Below, piece by piece: positions 1 through 8,260 of a DNA stretch of 19,537 nucleotides. The stretch covers positions 1-19,537 of the forward strand of contig CAYGBW010000185.1 of the NCBI GenBank assembly GCA_964348185.1, in the 5' to 3' direction. The position numbers and the translations under genes were made by a program. Position 1 is the first letter of the stretch; each line of letters opens with the position of its first letter. Origin of the DNA: CAYGBW01 sp964348185 (GTDB lineage Bacteria; Desulfobacterota; BSN033; WVXP01). The notes under the pieces were generated by a model. That model was given only the letters and a program-made list of their open reading frames with translations. It did no database searches and was not told where the DNA came from.

Positions 1-2
1 TC

Positions 3-1598
3 ATGTCTCGTATCGATGAGGTGATCAAGGGTTTCGGGGAACACGGTGCAAACCACCTGGAGGGAGAAAAGCAAGAGTCGGTGGCCCGCGCTTTGGAAGC
101 GGTATTCAGGGGCGGAGAAGTATTGCCCCGGTCCCTATGGAGTCTTCCAAATGGGGTACTGGGAATGGCCCACCGAGATGAGGGCGACGTCCTTTTGGGT
201 GTTTCAGAAGCTGGGCGGGCCGCGCCGTGGCTGACCGTTTTTCAGGGCGAATGGGTTGAGGTCGAGGGGCTGCGATTCTTGACGGCTGGATTAAGCCAGG
301 AGAATGCTGCCGCCTTGCGAGAGACCGTGCCACACATCTGTCCCCGGACGCTCGGGTTACACCCCTCCTTTGGCTTTGGGGATCGGATCGGTCTTGCCAC
401 CCCTGGCCATGTCATGGCTGCGGAGGATGCCGGTGGACGGATCGCACCGGTTTTTGCGCAGCAATCCATGCGAGAGATGTCCCGTACAGACCGGACAGCC
501 AGGGAGGTCATGGACGATGCCACGTGGGGGGTCTTCCGATCGGGATGGACCTCGCCCCATGGGGCGGATGGGGATCATCTGAAGACCCAAGAGGATGTCG
601 AGATATCGGTCGGGGCAGGTTTCGTTTTTTTCACCATCGATCCTTCCGAATACGTGGATGAACGCGCCGACGACTATGATTCGTCTCAAATCGAAGAGAG
701 ATTTCAGGATCTCATCGACGGCAAGGTGGAAGGGGCCTCTGATTTTCTCAAACTCTATTTGGGGAAAGCCTTTGAAATTGAACGGGACTCGGAGTCCTTT
801 CGAGTGGCCTTTGACAGGATTGCGCTGAAACGGGCAGCAGTGAAATACGCCCGGGCTTTGGCCCACACTTACCAGATGGCCACTCATGTCGCAAAACTCA
901 TGGGTTCGAGGCCCTTCGAACTCGAACTCTCTGTCGATGAAACCCCTCAGCCCACATCCGTCCTGGAACACCTCTTCATCGCTCTGGAGCTGAAGCGGCA
1001 CGGTATTCCCATCATCAGCCTGGCCCCGAGATTCGTTGGGGATTTCGAGAAAGGCATCGACTATAAAGGCGATGTTGGCCCCTTTGAGGCGTCGTTGAAA
1101 CAGCATGTGGCCATTGCAGAGAGGTTTGGTCCGTACAAGATCGGGGTTCACAGCGGCAGTGACAAGTTCAGTATCTATCCCAGCCTCGGAAAGATCTGCA
1201 GAGGGCTTTTCCATGTCAAAACCGCCGGGACCAGTTACTTAGAAGCCCTCCGGGTGGTCTGTCGGGCAGACCAGGCGTTTTTCCGGTCAATCGTTCAATT
1301 TGCGAGGGATCATTTCGAGAGGGATCGGGCCAGTTACCACATCGGGGCTCGGTTAGACCTTGTCGCTGAAGCGGGGGAGCTTGGAGATGAGGATTTGGAG
1401 AGCATCTACCTGGACCACGATTTTGGACGCCAGATTCTCCATGTCACCTTTGGGTCCGTGCTGACCGCAAGAACCGCTGATGGGGGATATCGATTTCGGG
1501 AAAGAATCCGGGCGATCCTCCGGGAGAATTGGCAGTCCCATGATGCACTCCTCCAAACCCATCTGGGAAAGCACGTCCAACTCCTCTTAAGTGAATAG
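3..1598 (+). CDS. uxaE: Tagaturonate epimerase family protein (UxaE-like)
   Basis: A 531-residue soluble protein resembling the UxaE family, whose characterised members interconvert D-tagaturonate and D-fructuronate in hexuronate catabolism. Family-like blocks are visible in order: GFGDRIGLATPGH (about 124-136), QQSMREMSRT (153-162), the VDET segment (311-314), IGVHSGSDKFSIYP (380-393) and FHVKTAGTSYLEALR (403-417). The His, Asp, Lys and Glu residues in these blocks are plausible metal and substrate ligands (inference). There is no signal peptide or membrane segment, so it should be cytosolic. The ATG lies two bases from the window edge, so its ribosome site cannot be judged and an upstream start is possible. 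The gene converges on the reductive-dehalogenase-like gene. A uronate role would fit the glycosidase and transporter 3-10 kb away, but they are not in one operon. Some family members may act on other keto-acids. Confidence 0.8.
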   Translation: MSRIDEVIKGFGEHGANHLEGEKQESVARALEAVFRGGEVLPRSLWSLPNGVLGMAHRDEGDVLLGVSEAGRAAPWLTVFQGEWVEVEGLRFLTAGLSQENAAALRETVPHICPRTLGLHPSFGFGDRIGLATPGHVMAAEDAGGRIAPVFAQQSMREMSRTDRTAREVMDDATWGVFRSGWTSPHGADGDHLKTQEDVEISVGAGFVFFTIDPSEYVDERADDYDSSQIEERFQDLIDGKVEGASDFLKLYLGKAFEIERDSESFRVAFDRIALKRAAVKYARALAHTYQMATHVAKLMGSRPFELELSVDETPQPTSVLEHLFIALELKRHGIPIISLAPRFVGDFEKGIDYKGDVGPFEASLKQHVAIAERFGPYKIGVHSGSDKFSIYPSLGKICRGLFHVKTAGTSYLEALRVVCRADQAFFRSIVQFARDHFERDRASYHIGARLDLVAEAGELGDEDLESIYLDHDFGRQILHVTFGSVLTARTADGGYRFRERIRAILRENWQSHDALLQTHLGKHVQLLLSE

Positions 1599-1668
1599 AC
1601 CCCCGGCCTTTAGCCGATCGCCGCTTCTTCATTCAGCCGAAGCCGATCCAGGATTTTCCCTGCCCCCA

Positions 1669-2817
1669 TCAATGAGCGTCCCAGAAGCGCTTTGCCGGGT
1701 AGGGTCTGTCGTATCCCATGAGGCTGTCCACCCAGACGAAACTGCGGTTGAAAAGGGTCGTTCTCCTAATCACGCCACGGACGGCATCGTGGATTATCCC
1801 CGGGGCTTTGTTGAAGGGACAGACCCGGATGCAGTTGGTACAGTCCATCCGGTTCTTCGCCCAGAAGGCGTAACATTTTTCAGCGTTCACATACCATTTC
1901 TGGACACCAGACTGATTGGATATGTTTGGACCTTCTGGGGTCGTATCCCCATGGGGAATGGCCTGAGAGGGGCAGTCCGTGGCACATTTCTTACAGGTTT
2001 TGCAGAACTCCACCGCTCCGAAGGCGTGATAGGTATCAGGCTCTAGGGGAAGATCCGTGAACACCTTGCAGAGGCGGACCCGGGGACCGAATTCCTCGGT
2101 AATCAAAAGGCCCATCCGGCTCCACTCTCCCAGTCCAGCGGCCATGGCGAGGGGGACACTGAGGGCCAGGTTGTTTCCCGCGGGAATCGCCCGGTAACCG
2201 AGACCCCGGACAAACGTGGCCAGGAGATTGGCGACAAAGGCCATTTTGGAGTATCCAAGGCCCGTGGCCCCTGCTGCGACCCCAGTGGGGGAGGAGCGGA
2301 TAGCATCATAGTCCATTTCAACGGCCATGACGACCGCGTTATCGCATCCCTCAGGGACTTCAATTGGTGAATGCTCGTTGCTCACGAGATTGAATTCATG
2401 AGAGTAAACCCAGTTCGGATGAAGCCTGCAGATACCCACAAGGTCCGCCCCCAGGAATTTGGCCACTTTCTTGACGATGTGGCTCATCTCCCCTGGAGAT
2501 TTGGTGACCGCCCCTCCCGTTTCGACAAAGGGTCGGATTCTGGCCGGGATCTCATCCCACGAATAGAGTCCAAAGTTGCTCTGGGAGTTCCCGAGACCGA
2601 AGCCCCACTCCAGGTTCCACATGGCGTTCCGGAAGGCGTAGTCAAGCTTTTGATATCCGGCCTTTTCCTGGTATTTCACCTCCCTGAACCGCTGGGAGTG
2701 GGGCTGGATCTTCTCATCCCAGATGCTTCTTTTGAACATCTCGTTTTTCTGGTCGAAACGATCGGTCGGAACGGGAAAGGGAAACTCCGGTTTCTGCTGT
2801 TCATGTTCGACTGCCAT
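1669..2817 (-). CDS. Reductive dehalogenase-like corrinoid/Fe-S protein without Tat signal
   Basis: A 382-residue protein of the RdhA/epoxyqueuosine-reductase type. It has two ferredoxin-like cluster motifs near the C-terminus: C272-x2-C275-x2-C278-x3-C282-P, then C315-x10-C326-x2-C329-x3-C333-P. The wide first spacing of the second motif is typical of RdhA. The upstream 120-250 region should hold the cobalamin-binding fold. Respiratory RdhA proteins are longer, start with a Tat signal (RRxFxK) and are paired with a small membrane anchor, RdhB. None of these is present, so a cytosolic, non-respiratory role is more likely. I chose the ATG at 2817 because GGGAG precedes it at good spacing. A GTG at 2865 would add 16 residues (MQWGSENHEEDRRERI) but has a poorer ribosome site. 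The gene stands alone, facing uxaE. Substrate unknown. Confidence 0.8.
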   Translation of the reverse strand: MAVEHEQQKPEFPFPVPTDRFDQKNEMFKRSIWDEKIQPHSQRFREVKYQEKAGYQKLDYAFRNAMWNLEWGFGLGNSQSNFGLYSWDEIPARIRPFVETGGAVTKSPGEMSHIVKKVAKFLGADLVGICRLHPNWVYSHEFNLVSNEHSPIEVPEGCDNAVVMAVEMDYDAIRSSPTGVAAGATGLGYSKMAFVANLLATFVRGLGYRAIPAGNNLALSVPLAMAAGLGEWSRMGLLITEEFGPRVRLCKVFTDLPLEPDTYHAFGAVEFCKTCKKCATDCPSQAIPHGDTTPEGPNISNQSGVQKWYVNAEKCYAFWAKNRMDCTNCIRVCPFNKAPGIIHDAVRGVIRRTTLFNRSFVWVDSLMGYDRPYPAKRFWDAH

Positions 2818-3117
2818 GATACGCTCCCTTCTGTCTTCTTCATGATTCTCGGAGCCCCACTGCACCTCAGCCTGTAACCGGATCGCTCCAAATCACCCCT
2901 GGAGGCATACATTCTCGAGCAACGGTGTGGCCATCAGCTATCCGTTGTTCATCGCGACTGTGCTGACAGCCGATCTCTGACCCCTGAGGGCTTCTTCGAG
3001 GGTCTTAGAGGGCATATCGCCACGGAGAGGTTGTCTCTGTCTTTGATAAGGAGGGCAGCGGTTCAGCCTCGGGCAATTCTCGATCCTACCAAGGTGAGGA
3101 GAGGTTTTCAAGGGTCT

Positions 3118-3771
3118 TTAGCGGCTCCGTGTGACGCCGACCCGATCACAGTATTTACTCAGGGGGCAGGTGCTGCATTTGGGGCTGATGGGGCGGCATA
3201 GGTTCTGGCCGAATGAGACCAGCATGTCGTTGATATCGATCCAGTAGGGTTGGGGAAGCTTCTTTCTCAAGGCGAACTCTGTCTCTTCTGGAGTTTTCGT
3301 TGCGACGTAGCCCCAGCGATTGGTGATCCGGTGAACATGGGTATCTACGCAGATGCCGGGCTTGCCATAGCCCAGGGTGACGACAAGGTTTGCGGTTTTC
3401 CTTCCCACGCCCTTGAGTTTGAGGATTTCATCGATTTCCTCGGGGACGCGACCCCCATACTTCTCGATAAGGATCCGTGAGATCTGGAGAATGGTCCTGG
3501 CTTTGTTCCGGTAGAATCCCACCGGATAGATCGTCTTCTCTATTTCTTCAGGGGAAAATGCGATCATTTCTGTAGGCCGACGGGCAAGCCTGAACAAACG
3601 CTTTGAGGCCTGGTGAGTCGTTTCATCCTGTGTTCTCAGGCTGAGAATGCATGAAACGAGGACGAGATAGGGATCTCGTTTCTGAGAGACCTGGGTCACC
3701 GCAGGGTCTTCCCACTCGCTTACCGTCCGGCGAAGAATCCGAACGGCCTCATGAATTTGGTGATCTTTCAT
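3118..3771 (-). CDS. nth: Endonuclease III (DNA glycosylase/AP lyase)
   Basis: A base-excision-repair enzyme that removes oxidised pyrimidines and cleaves at abasic sites. The 217-residue length is normal for the family. The helix-hairpin-helix LKGVGRKTANLV (118-130) carries the catalytic Lys125, and VDTH holds the catalytic Asp143, matching K120 and D138 of the E. coli enzyme. The C-terminal [4Fe-4S] loop has the diagnostic spacing C192-x6-C199-x2-C202-x5-C208. The early SLRTQDETT segment (44-52) replaces the SAQATD-type motif of E. coli Nth, as in many non-enterobacterial homologues. The ATG start has only a weak ribosome site. No close partner gene lies on the same strand. A hairpin with a T-tract lies 60 bases upstream and could act as a transcription stop or attenuator. 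Confidence 0.95.
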   Translation of the reverse strand: MKDHQIHEAVRILRRTVSEWEDPAVTQVSQKRDPYLVLVSCILSLRTQDETTHQASKRLFRLARRPTEMIAFSPEEIEKTIYPVGFYRNKARTILQISRILIEKYGGRVPEEIDEILKLKGVGRKTANLVVTLGYGKPGICVDTHVHRITNRWGYVATKTPEETEFALRKKLPQPYWIDINDMLVSFGQNLCRPISPKCSTCPLSKYCDRVGVTRSR

Positions 3772-3832
3772 ACGCTAATCGTTGGCAAGAAATCGTTTGA
3801 TCCTTGGTTAGCGATTGCCCCCCAGGAAACAG

Positions 3833-3871
3833 AAAAAACGCCGATACTATATCGGTACCGGCGCATTTTTT
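3833..3871 (-). terminator. Terminator-like hairpin upstream of nth (near bidirectional)
   Basis: Read on the minus strand, the arms CGCCGGTAC (3863-3855) and GTATCGGCG (3847-3839) form a 9-bp stem with one G-U wobble and a 7-base loop, followed by six T residues (3838-3833). On the plus strand the same element has one A-C mismatch and is followed by six T residues (3866-3871), so it may work both ways. No minus-strand gene sits immediately upstream. It could therefore insulate nth from read-through or act as a leader attenuator. Confidence 0.5.
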
Positions 3872-4192
3872 CAACGAAGCTTTCGATGAGTTCGCTAGAT
3901 ATTGACTGTCAACAACCGTCTCATTGTAACCCCAAATGAGCCCAAATGTCCCCATGAGGCCACTTTTTCACCCTGTTGGGTTTCTCTCTTACCCGCCCTC
4001 GCCAGAATGCCCCGTGCGGGAGCGCGGGGGCTGCGCCTCCACCCTCAGATCCTATCGATTTGAACAGAAATATGGCATAATCGGCACTGGGGCTGTTTCG
4101 GTGAATTAATCTTGTATTCAAAGTGGGGGAAAAGGTTCAGGCGTTTTCTTGATTCCTCATGATTGCGCCGCTATATTGAGAACGAGTTTTGA

Positions 4193-4213
4193 TTTTGTCA
4201 ACAAAAATGACAA
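4193..4213. promoter_or_regulatory. Nested inverted repeats upstream of tctB (candidate operator)
   Basis: Two nested inverted repeats lie 33-53 bases before the tctB start. One is TTTTGT-CA-ACAAAA (4193-4206). The other is TTGTCA-(7)-TGACAA (4195-4213). A GT..AC core inside A/T-rich arms is the general shape of GntR-family operators, many of which control carboxylate or sugar-acid uptake genes. No such regulator is encoded in the window, so its identity is open. Confidence 0.35.
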
Positions 4214-4245
4214 TCTAAATCTTGCATGCATCTCGAGGGGGATTG

Positions 4246-4779
4246 ATGAATAAGGAAAGACCAGGTTTTTTGAGAAAGAAATCCAACCCATCGAAAAACA
4301 ACTCTAGGGACTCTAGCAAGAGGCGATCGGGGTGGTTTGAGTTGGGCTTTGCCGGGCTCATCGCTCTGACATCCCTGTACCTCGTTCTTGCGTCGCCCCG
4401 CCTCATTGATCAAGTCCTGTTAGAACCTGAAGAGATCCCTCCGATCTTTTTCCCCCGGCTTATCCTTTCGGTAATTTTCGTGCTGGCTGTGGGAGTTGTT
4501 ACAAAAGCCATCCGGGGAAAAGCAGAAATTGAAGTCGACTTCAGCTGGTTGGGAGTCGGCCGGATGGCGAGCATGTTTGCCAGCATGCTCCTCTACATCG
4601 TTCTGTTTAAACCGTTGGGGTTCATCATTTCGACATCGTTGTTGATGCTCTTTCTCAGTTGGTACTATGGAAACAAGAACTGGATTAAGCTATTGGCCTT
4701 GGCTCTCATTTTCCCGCCTCTAATCTATTTTCTATTCATTCGCGTATTTCACATTTTCTTACCGAGAGGCATTCTGTAA
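4246..4779 (+). CDS. tctB: TTT transporter small membrane subunit TctB
   Basis: A 177-residue integral membrane protein, the small subunit of a tripartite tricarboxylate transporter, which imports carboxylates with a periplasmic binding protein and TctA. After a basic N-terminus there are four hydrophobic segments, as in TctB: about 31-51, 68-90, 105-135 (containing FKPLGFIISTSLLMLFLSWYYG in two short pieces) and 140-168. The ATG at 4246 is preceded by GAGGGGG at ideal spacing. An in-frame TTG at 4222 would add eight residues and has no ribosome site. The stop overlaps the tctA start in a TAATG junction, implying translational coupling. Substrate specificity is set mainly by the binding protein and cannot be read from this subunit. 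Confidence 0.88.
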   Translation: MNKERPGFLRKKSNPSKNNSRDSSKRRSGWFELGFAGLIALTSLYLVLASPRLIDQVLLEPEEIPPIFFPRLILSVIFVLAVGVVTKAIRGKAEIEVDFSWLGVGRMASMFASMLLYIVLFKPLGFIISTSLLMLFLSWYYGNKNWIKLLALALIFPPLIYFLFIRVFHIFLPRGIL

Positions 4780-6287
4780 TGTTAGAGTACATCGGTCAGT
4801 CCGCGGCTCTCTTTTTCTCGATTAGTAACATTCTTGATATCTGTATGGGTTTGGCCGTCGGCATTTTTATCGGAGCCATCCCGGGCTTGAATGTGCCGAT
4901 GACGATCGCCCTTTTTCTTCCCGTAACCTACGGGATGAGCCCGATTGCGGGAATCTTGCTTCTGATCGGAATTTACAAGGGCGGGACGTACGGTGGGTCG
5001 ATTTCTTCTATTCTCATCAACACTCCCGGTACTCCCGCTGCAGCAGCTACCGCTATAGATGGTTATCCCATGGCCAAGCAAGGGAAAGGAGGAAAAGCCC
5101 TGAAAATCTCCCTCTATGCTTCGGTATTTGGAGAGATTATCAGTGATCTCGTGCTTTTTTCGATCGCCCCGACGATAGCGATTTTTTCACTCAAGTTCGG
5201 CCCTATCGAAAAGTTTTCCCTCGTGTTTTTTGCATTCACCGTTATCGGGCTGGTATCAGGCGATCAGCCATTGAAGGGAATCATCGCGGGCCTGATGGGT
5301 GTGTTCTTTGCATCCATGGGGTTGGATGATCTCTCAGCGGCTAGAAGATACAGTTTCGGCGTTTCCGAGCTACAAGGTGGGATCCCTTTTCTTCCCTTTG
5401 TGATTGGCCTGTTTGCGATCTCTGAGGCATTGATCCAGATCGAGAAGCGAATCACTTCTAAAGAAACGACATCCATCGTTAGGTTATCCGAAAAGAGGGA
5501 AGACAATGTTGTTACCTGGAGAGATTTCCGGAGAACTCTAAAGACCCTGATCCGTTCCAGTCTCATTGGCACCAGCATCGGAGCCCTTCCAGGTACGGGG
5601 GCTGCGATTTCTGCGTTCGTCAGTTATGGGATGGCAAAAACGGGATCGAAGCGTCCGGAAGAGTTCGGTAAGGGAAGCCTGGAAGGGGTGGCAGCGGCGG
5701 AGTGCGGTAACAACTCGGTGACGGGGGCAACCCTCATCCCCCTGTTAACTCTCGGGATACCGGGCGATGCGATTACCGCCATCATGCTGGGTGCATTTCT
5801 CGTCCACGGCCTAACGCCGGGCCCTGACCTCTTTACCAGCCAGGGGGTCACGACATACGCCGTGTTCCTCGGTATGTTCGTAACCAACCTGCTTCATCTC
5901 GTCATCGGGTACTTCGGGATGCGGGTATTCATTAAGGCGATCAGTGTGTCCAGGGCCGTCCTCTTCCCTGTCGTTATCGCCTTCTGTTTCGTGGGTGCTT
6001 ATGCAGGTGCCAGCAGTCTCTTTGACCTTCTCGTCATGGTCTTGTTCGGTCTGCTCGGTTATCTCATGAAAAAGCTCTCTTACCCCCTCGCCCCCATGCT
6101 TCTCGGTTACATCCTCGGTCCTATGCTGGAAACGTTCCTCAGGCAATCTCTGGTTATCTCCCAGAGAGACTATCTGATTTTTTTCAGGAAGCCGATCTCC
6201 CTCGTATTTGTGATTATCACTGCCCTGTTTATCCTCTGGAATGTTTATAAATCGATCGGTCGACGACAAAGACCTCTGAATAATTAG
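4779..6287 (+). CDS. tctA: TTT transporter large membrane subunit TctA
   Basis: A 502-residue polytopic inner-membrane permease of the TctA family, normally about 500 residues with roughly 12 transmembrane segments. Its hallmarks are clear: GAIPGLNVPMTIALFLP (32-48), then YKGGTYGGSISSILINTPG (66-84), then DGYPMAKQGKGGKAL. The second half repeats the theme with GALPGTGAAISAFVSYGMAK and LGIPGDAITAIMLGAFLVHG, reflecting the internal duplication of this family. Together with TctB it forms the cation-coupled channel for a carboxylate delivered by a TctC protein. It overlaps tctB by one base. The PHP-type gene starts 25 bases downstream, so the three genes probably form one transcript. The matching tctC is not next to it: the only one in the window is on the opposite strand, 4.5 kb away. 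Confidence 0.95.
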   Translation: MLEYIGQSAALFFSISNILDICMGLAVGIFIGAIPGLNVPMTIALFLPVTYGMSPIAGILLLIGIYKGGTYGGSISSILINTPGTPAAAATAIDGYPMAKQGKGGKALKISLYASVFGEIISDLVLFSIAPTIAIFSLKFGPIEKFSLVFFAFTVIGLVSGDQPLKGIIAGLMGVFFASMGLDDLSAARRYSFGVSELQGGIPFLPFVIGLFAISEALIQIEKRITSKETTSIVRLSEKREDNVVTWRDFRRTLKTLIRSSLIGTSIGALPGTGAAISAFVSYGMAKTGSKRPEEFGKGSLEGVAAAECGNNSVTGATLIPLLTLGIPGDAITAIMLGAFLVHGLTPGPDLFTSQGVTTYAVFLGMFVTNLLHLVIGYFGMRVFIKAISVSRAVLFPVVIAFCFVGAYAGASSLFDLLVMVLFGLLGYLMKKLSYPLAPMLLGYILGPMLETFLRQSLVISQRDYLIFFRKPISLVFVIITALFILWNVYKSIGRRQRPLNN

Positions 6288-6312
6288 TCCTTTCAGCAAA
6301 AAGGGAAACTCT

Positions 6313-8238
6313 ATGCATACTGACGAAACTCCCAAAGGATTCTTTGAAATATCTCCCCCGGGTCCATTCAAAGCCTGTTCCTACACGACGATAACGCTCA
6401 CGTATACGGTCGGTCTGGAAGGGCTTGTACCGGGCAGTGTGGTGAAGTTTGCACTTCCCAACAATGGGTGGGGTGAGCCCTTGACTCCGTACCCCAGAGG
6501 CTGCCCGGAGCTATATAAAGGGGAGAAGCGGTTGATTGCCGGTTGGTCCAGGTGTAACACCACGGTGGAGGTAAAAAGCAAACAGAATGGGGAACTGAAT
6601 CTGCATCACCGAAACAGCCAGAACGTAATAGGGAAATACGATAACTGGAGCTGGTGGATCACAGCGGTGATCGAGGCGGGGACGTTGACCGAGGGAGATA
6701 GAATCATCGTTACCTATGGGGATACCCGCTTCGGTGAGAATGGCGCATTTGTTCAACCCTGGGCCGAGAGGGAGCGGGTTTACTTCAGCGCTTTTGTCGA
6801 CTCCAAGGGTGACGGTGGCTTTGTTGAGGTCCCGGGGTCCCCGGTAGCGTGTAGCGTCGTACCGGGGGAAGTGGACCGCTGTGCCATGACCATCCCCTCC
6901 GTCATACGACCTGATCAACCATACAAGCTGAAGCTAGCCCTTACGGACTGGGGTCACGATCCGGTTTCTGACCTGCAGGTAACGAAAACGCGTCTCCTTG
7001 ACAACGAAGGGAAAGCAATCTCAACGCCCCTTTTGTTCCAACGTGCCTCTCAGGACCGAGTAGAAGGGCTGCGCTCCCGGGCAGATGCCCGGTATTCGAT
7101 CGAGGTAAGGAGCGGGGAGTCTAGGGACGTTACCGGTCAATCCAATCCGGCTGTTTGCAGGTCGGAGGGATTGAATCTCTACTGGGGCGATTTGCACTGT
7201 CATTCCTTCTACCACATGTTCAATCCGAAGCTGGGATACGGTCATCCCTGTACAAGTCCCGAAGAATTAATCCAGTATGCCAGGGATGTGTCTCATCTTG
7301 ACTTTGTGGCCTTAACGGATGGACGTGGTGCGCTGCCAGACAACATCGGCTGGGAGGAATCGCAGAAGGCAGTGATCGGCAACTATCAAGAGGGGGAGCT
7401 GGTAACCCTCAAAGGGTGGGAGGTCCAGTTCGGTCTGGATGGCCACAGAAACGTAATCTACCGTGAAGCGGAGATCGAGCCGCACATCGAGGCCGAGGGG
7501 TTCCAAGCGGCGAGCGTGTGGAGTTCTGCAGGCACCAAAGGGATGTGGAGCGCACTCGAGTACTACCAGGGCAGGAAGGACGTGATGCTCATTCCGCACC
7601 ACCCCATGGCCTGGATGAATTGGGACGTTCACGACCCGGAACTCGATCGACTGGTTGAGATATATTCGTGTTGGGGATCTTCGGAGCACCGCCATAATGA
7701 GCTTTGGAGCAAATCCTCCCCTGAAAAGCGGTCCGTTCGCTACGCCCTGAGTCTTGGGTATAAGCTGGGTTTTGTCGGTGGAAGCGATTCTCACACCGGA
7801 TATGTGGGGAGGAGCGTTCCCGACGGCGACCGTTACAAGTTCGTACCCTCCAAAGCCGGACTGACCGCTGTCTGGACCGACTTGCTGTCGCGTCACTCCA
7901 TTTATGATGCCCTTCGGGCAAGAAGGTGTTACGCAACAACCGGGGAGCGAATCATCGTCGAGTTCTGGGTAGATGGACACTTCATGGGCGAGGTGATTCC
8001 CGCAGAAAGGAAACGGGATGGACACACGGTTCGGTTCATGATTCTCGGATCTGATGTTATCAGGCGGGTCGAGGTAATCCGGGACGGTGAGATAGCCCAC
8101 ACCTCTTCTCCGAATCAAGAAACTGCTGCTGAAGAATGGGAGGACTGGTCGGATCAGGGCAGGAAAGCCAGCTACTACTATTTAAAAGCGGTCCAGGCGG
8201 ACGGGAACGTTGCCTGGGCCAGCCCAGTATGGGTTTGA
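6313..8238 (+). CDS. DUF3604/PHP-type metallohydrolase-like protein
   Basis: A 641-residue protein without a signal peptide. Residues 1-285 look like beta-rich, immunoglobulin-like domains. Residues 288-560 form a PHP-like metal-dependent barrel with the motif series GDLHCHS (D293, H295, H297), VALTDG (D336), GWE (E370), IPHHP (H429, H430) and GGSDSH (D492, H494). The tail (545-641) is again beta-rich. PHP domains are phosphoesterases or related hydrolases with two or three metals. DUF3604 members have no settled substrate that I can name. The ATG has AAGGGA upstream at good spacing and sits 25 bases after tctA, so it is probably part of the same operon. Its gene product presumably processes the imported compound (inference). 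It ends 22 bases from the convergent TIM-barrel gene. Confidence 0.82.
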   Translation: MHTDETPKGFFEISPPGPFKACSYTTITLTYTVGLEGLVPGSVVKFALPNNGWGEPLTPYPRGCPELYKGEKRLIAGWSRCNTTVEVKSKQNGELNLHHRNSQNVIGKYDNWSWWITAVIEAGTLTEGDRIIVTYGDTRFGENGAFVQPWAERERVYFSAFVDSKGDGGFVEVPGSPVACSVVPGEVDRCAMTIPSVIRPDQPYKLKLALTDWGHDPVSDLQVTKTRLLDNEGKAISTPLLFQRASQDRVEGLRSRADARYSIEVRSGESRDVTGQSNPAVCRSEGLNLYWGDLHCHSFYHMFNPKLGYGHPCTSPEELIQYARDVSHLDFVALTDGRGALPDNIGWEESQKAVIGNYQEGELVTLKGWEVQFGLDGHRNVIYREAEIEPHIEAEGFQAASVWSSAGTKGMWSALEYYQGRKDVMLIPHHPMAWMNWDVHDPELDRLVEIYSCWGSSEHRHNELWSKSSPEKRSVRYALSLGYKLGFVGGSDSHTGYVGRSVPDGDRYKFVPSKAGLTAVWTDLLSRHSIYDALRARRCYATTGERIIVEFWVDGHFMGEVIPAERKRDGHTVRFMILGSDVIRRVEVIRDGEIAHTSSPNQETAAEEWEDWSDQGRKASYYYLKAVQADGNVAWASPVWV

Positions 8239-8260
8239 TCCCGGTCCACCCTCTTTTTGT

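Larger units (their letters stand above)
3772..4245. other. Gene-free interval between nth and tctB
   Basis: About 470 bases with no credible coding sequence. Contents: the hairpin at 3833-3871; a short palindrome TTGACTGTCAA at 3902-3912; a G+C-rich stretch around 4000-4035 that can fold into short stems but has no T-tract; and inverted repeats next to tctB at 4193-4213. The interval holds the control regions of two divergent genes. I could not place a convincing sigma70 promoter for either of them. Short open frames on the minus strand here lack ribosome sites and any family resemblance. Confidence 0.6.

Noticed and set aside
357..1214. Long minus-strand open frame (285 codons) opposite the uxaE-like gene
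   Set aside because: It is a mirror of a gene with a clear family pattern, has no ribosome site and no recognisable motifs.
2878..3117. Open plus-strand frame between the RdhA-like and nth genes as a gene remnant
   Set aside because: About 80 codons are open, but there is no start with a ribosome site and no family resemblance, and the minus frames are equally unconvincing.
4000..4035. G+C-rich, foldable stretch between nth and tctB as a structured RNA or REP element
   Set aside because: Only short imperfect stems, no second copy seen in the window, and no promoter or terminator that would define a transcript.
7312..8118. Long minus-strand open frame (268 codons) opposite the DUF3604/PHP gene
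   Set aside because: It lies wholly inside the PHP coding region, and the plus-strand frame carries all the metal-site motifs.
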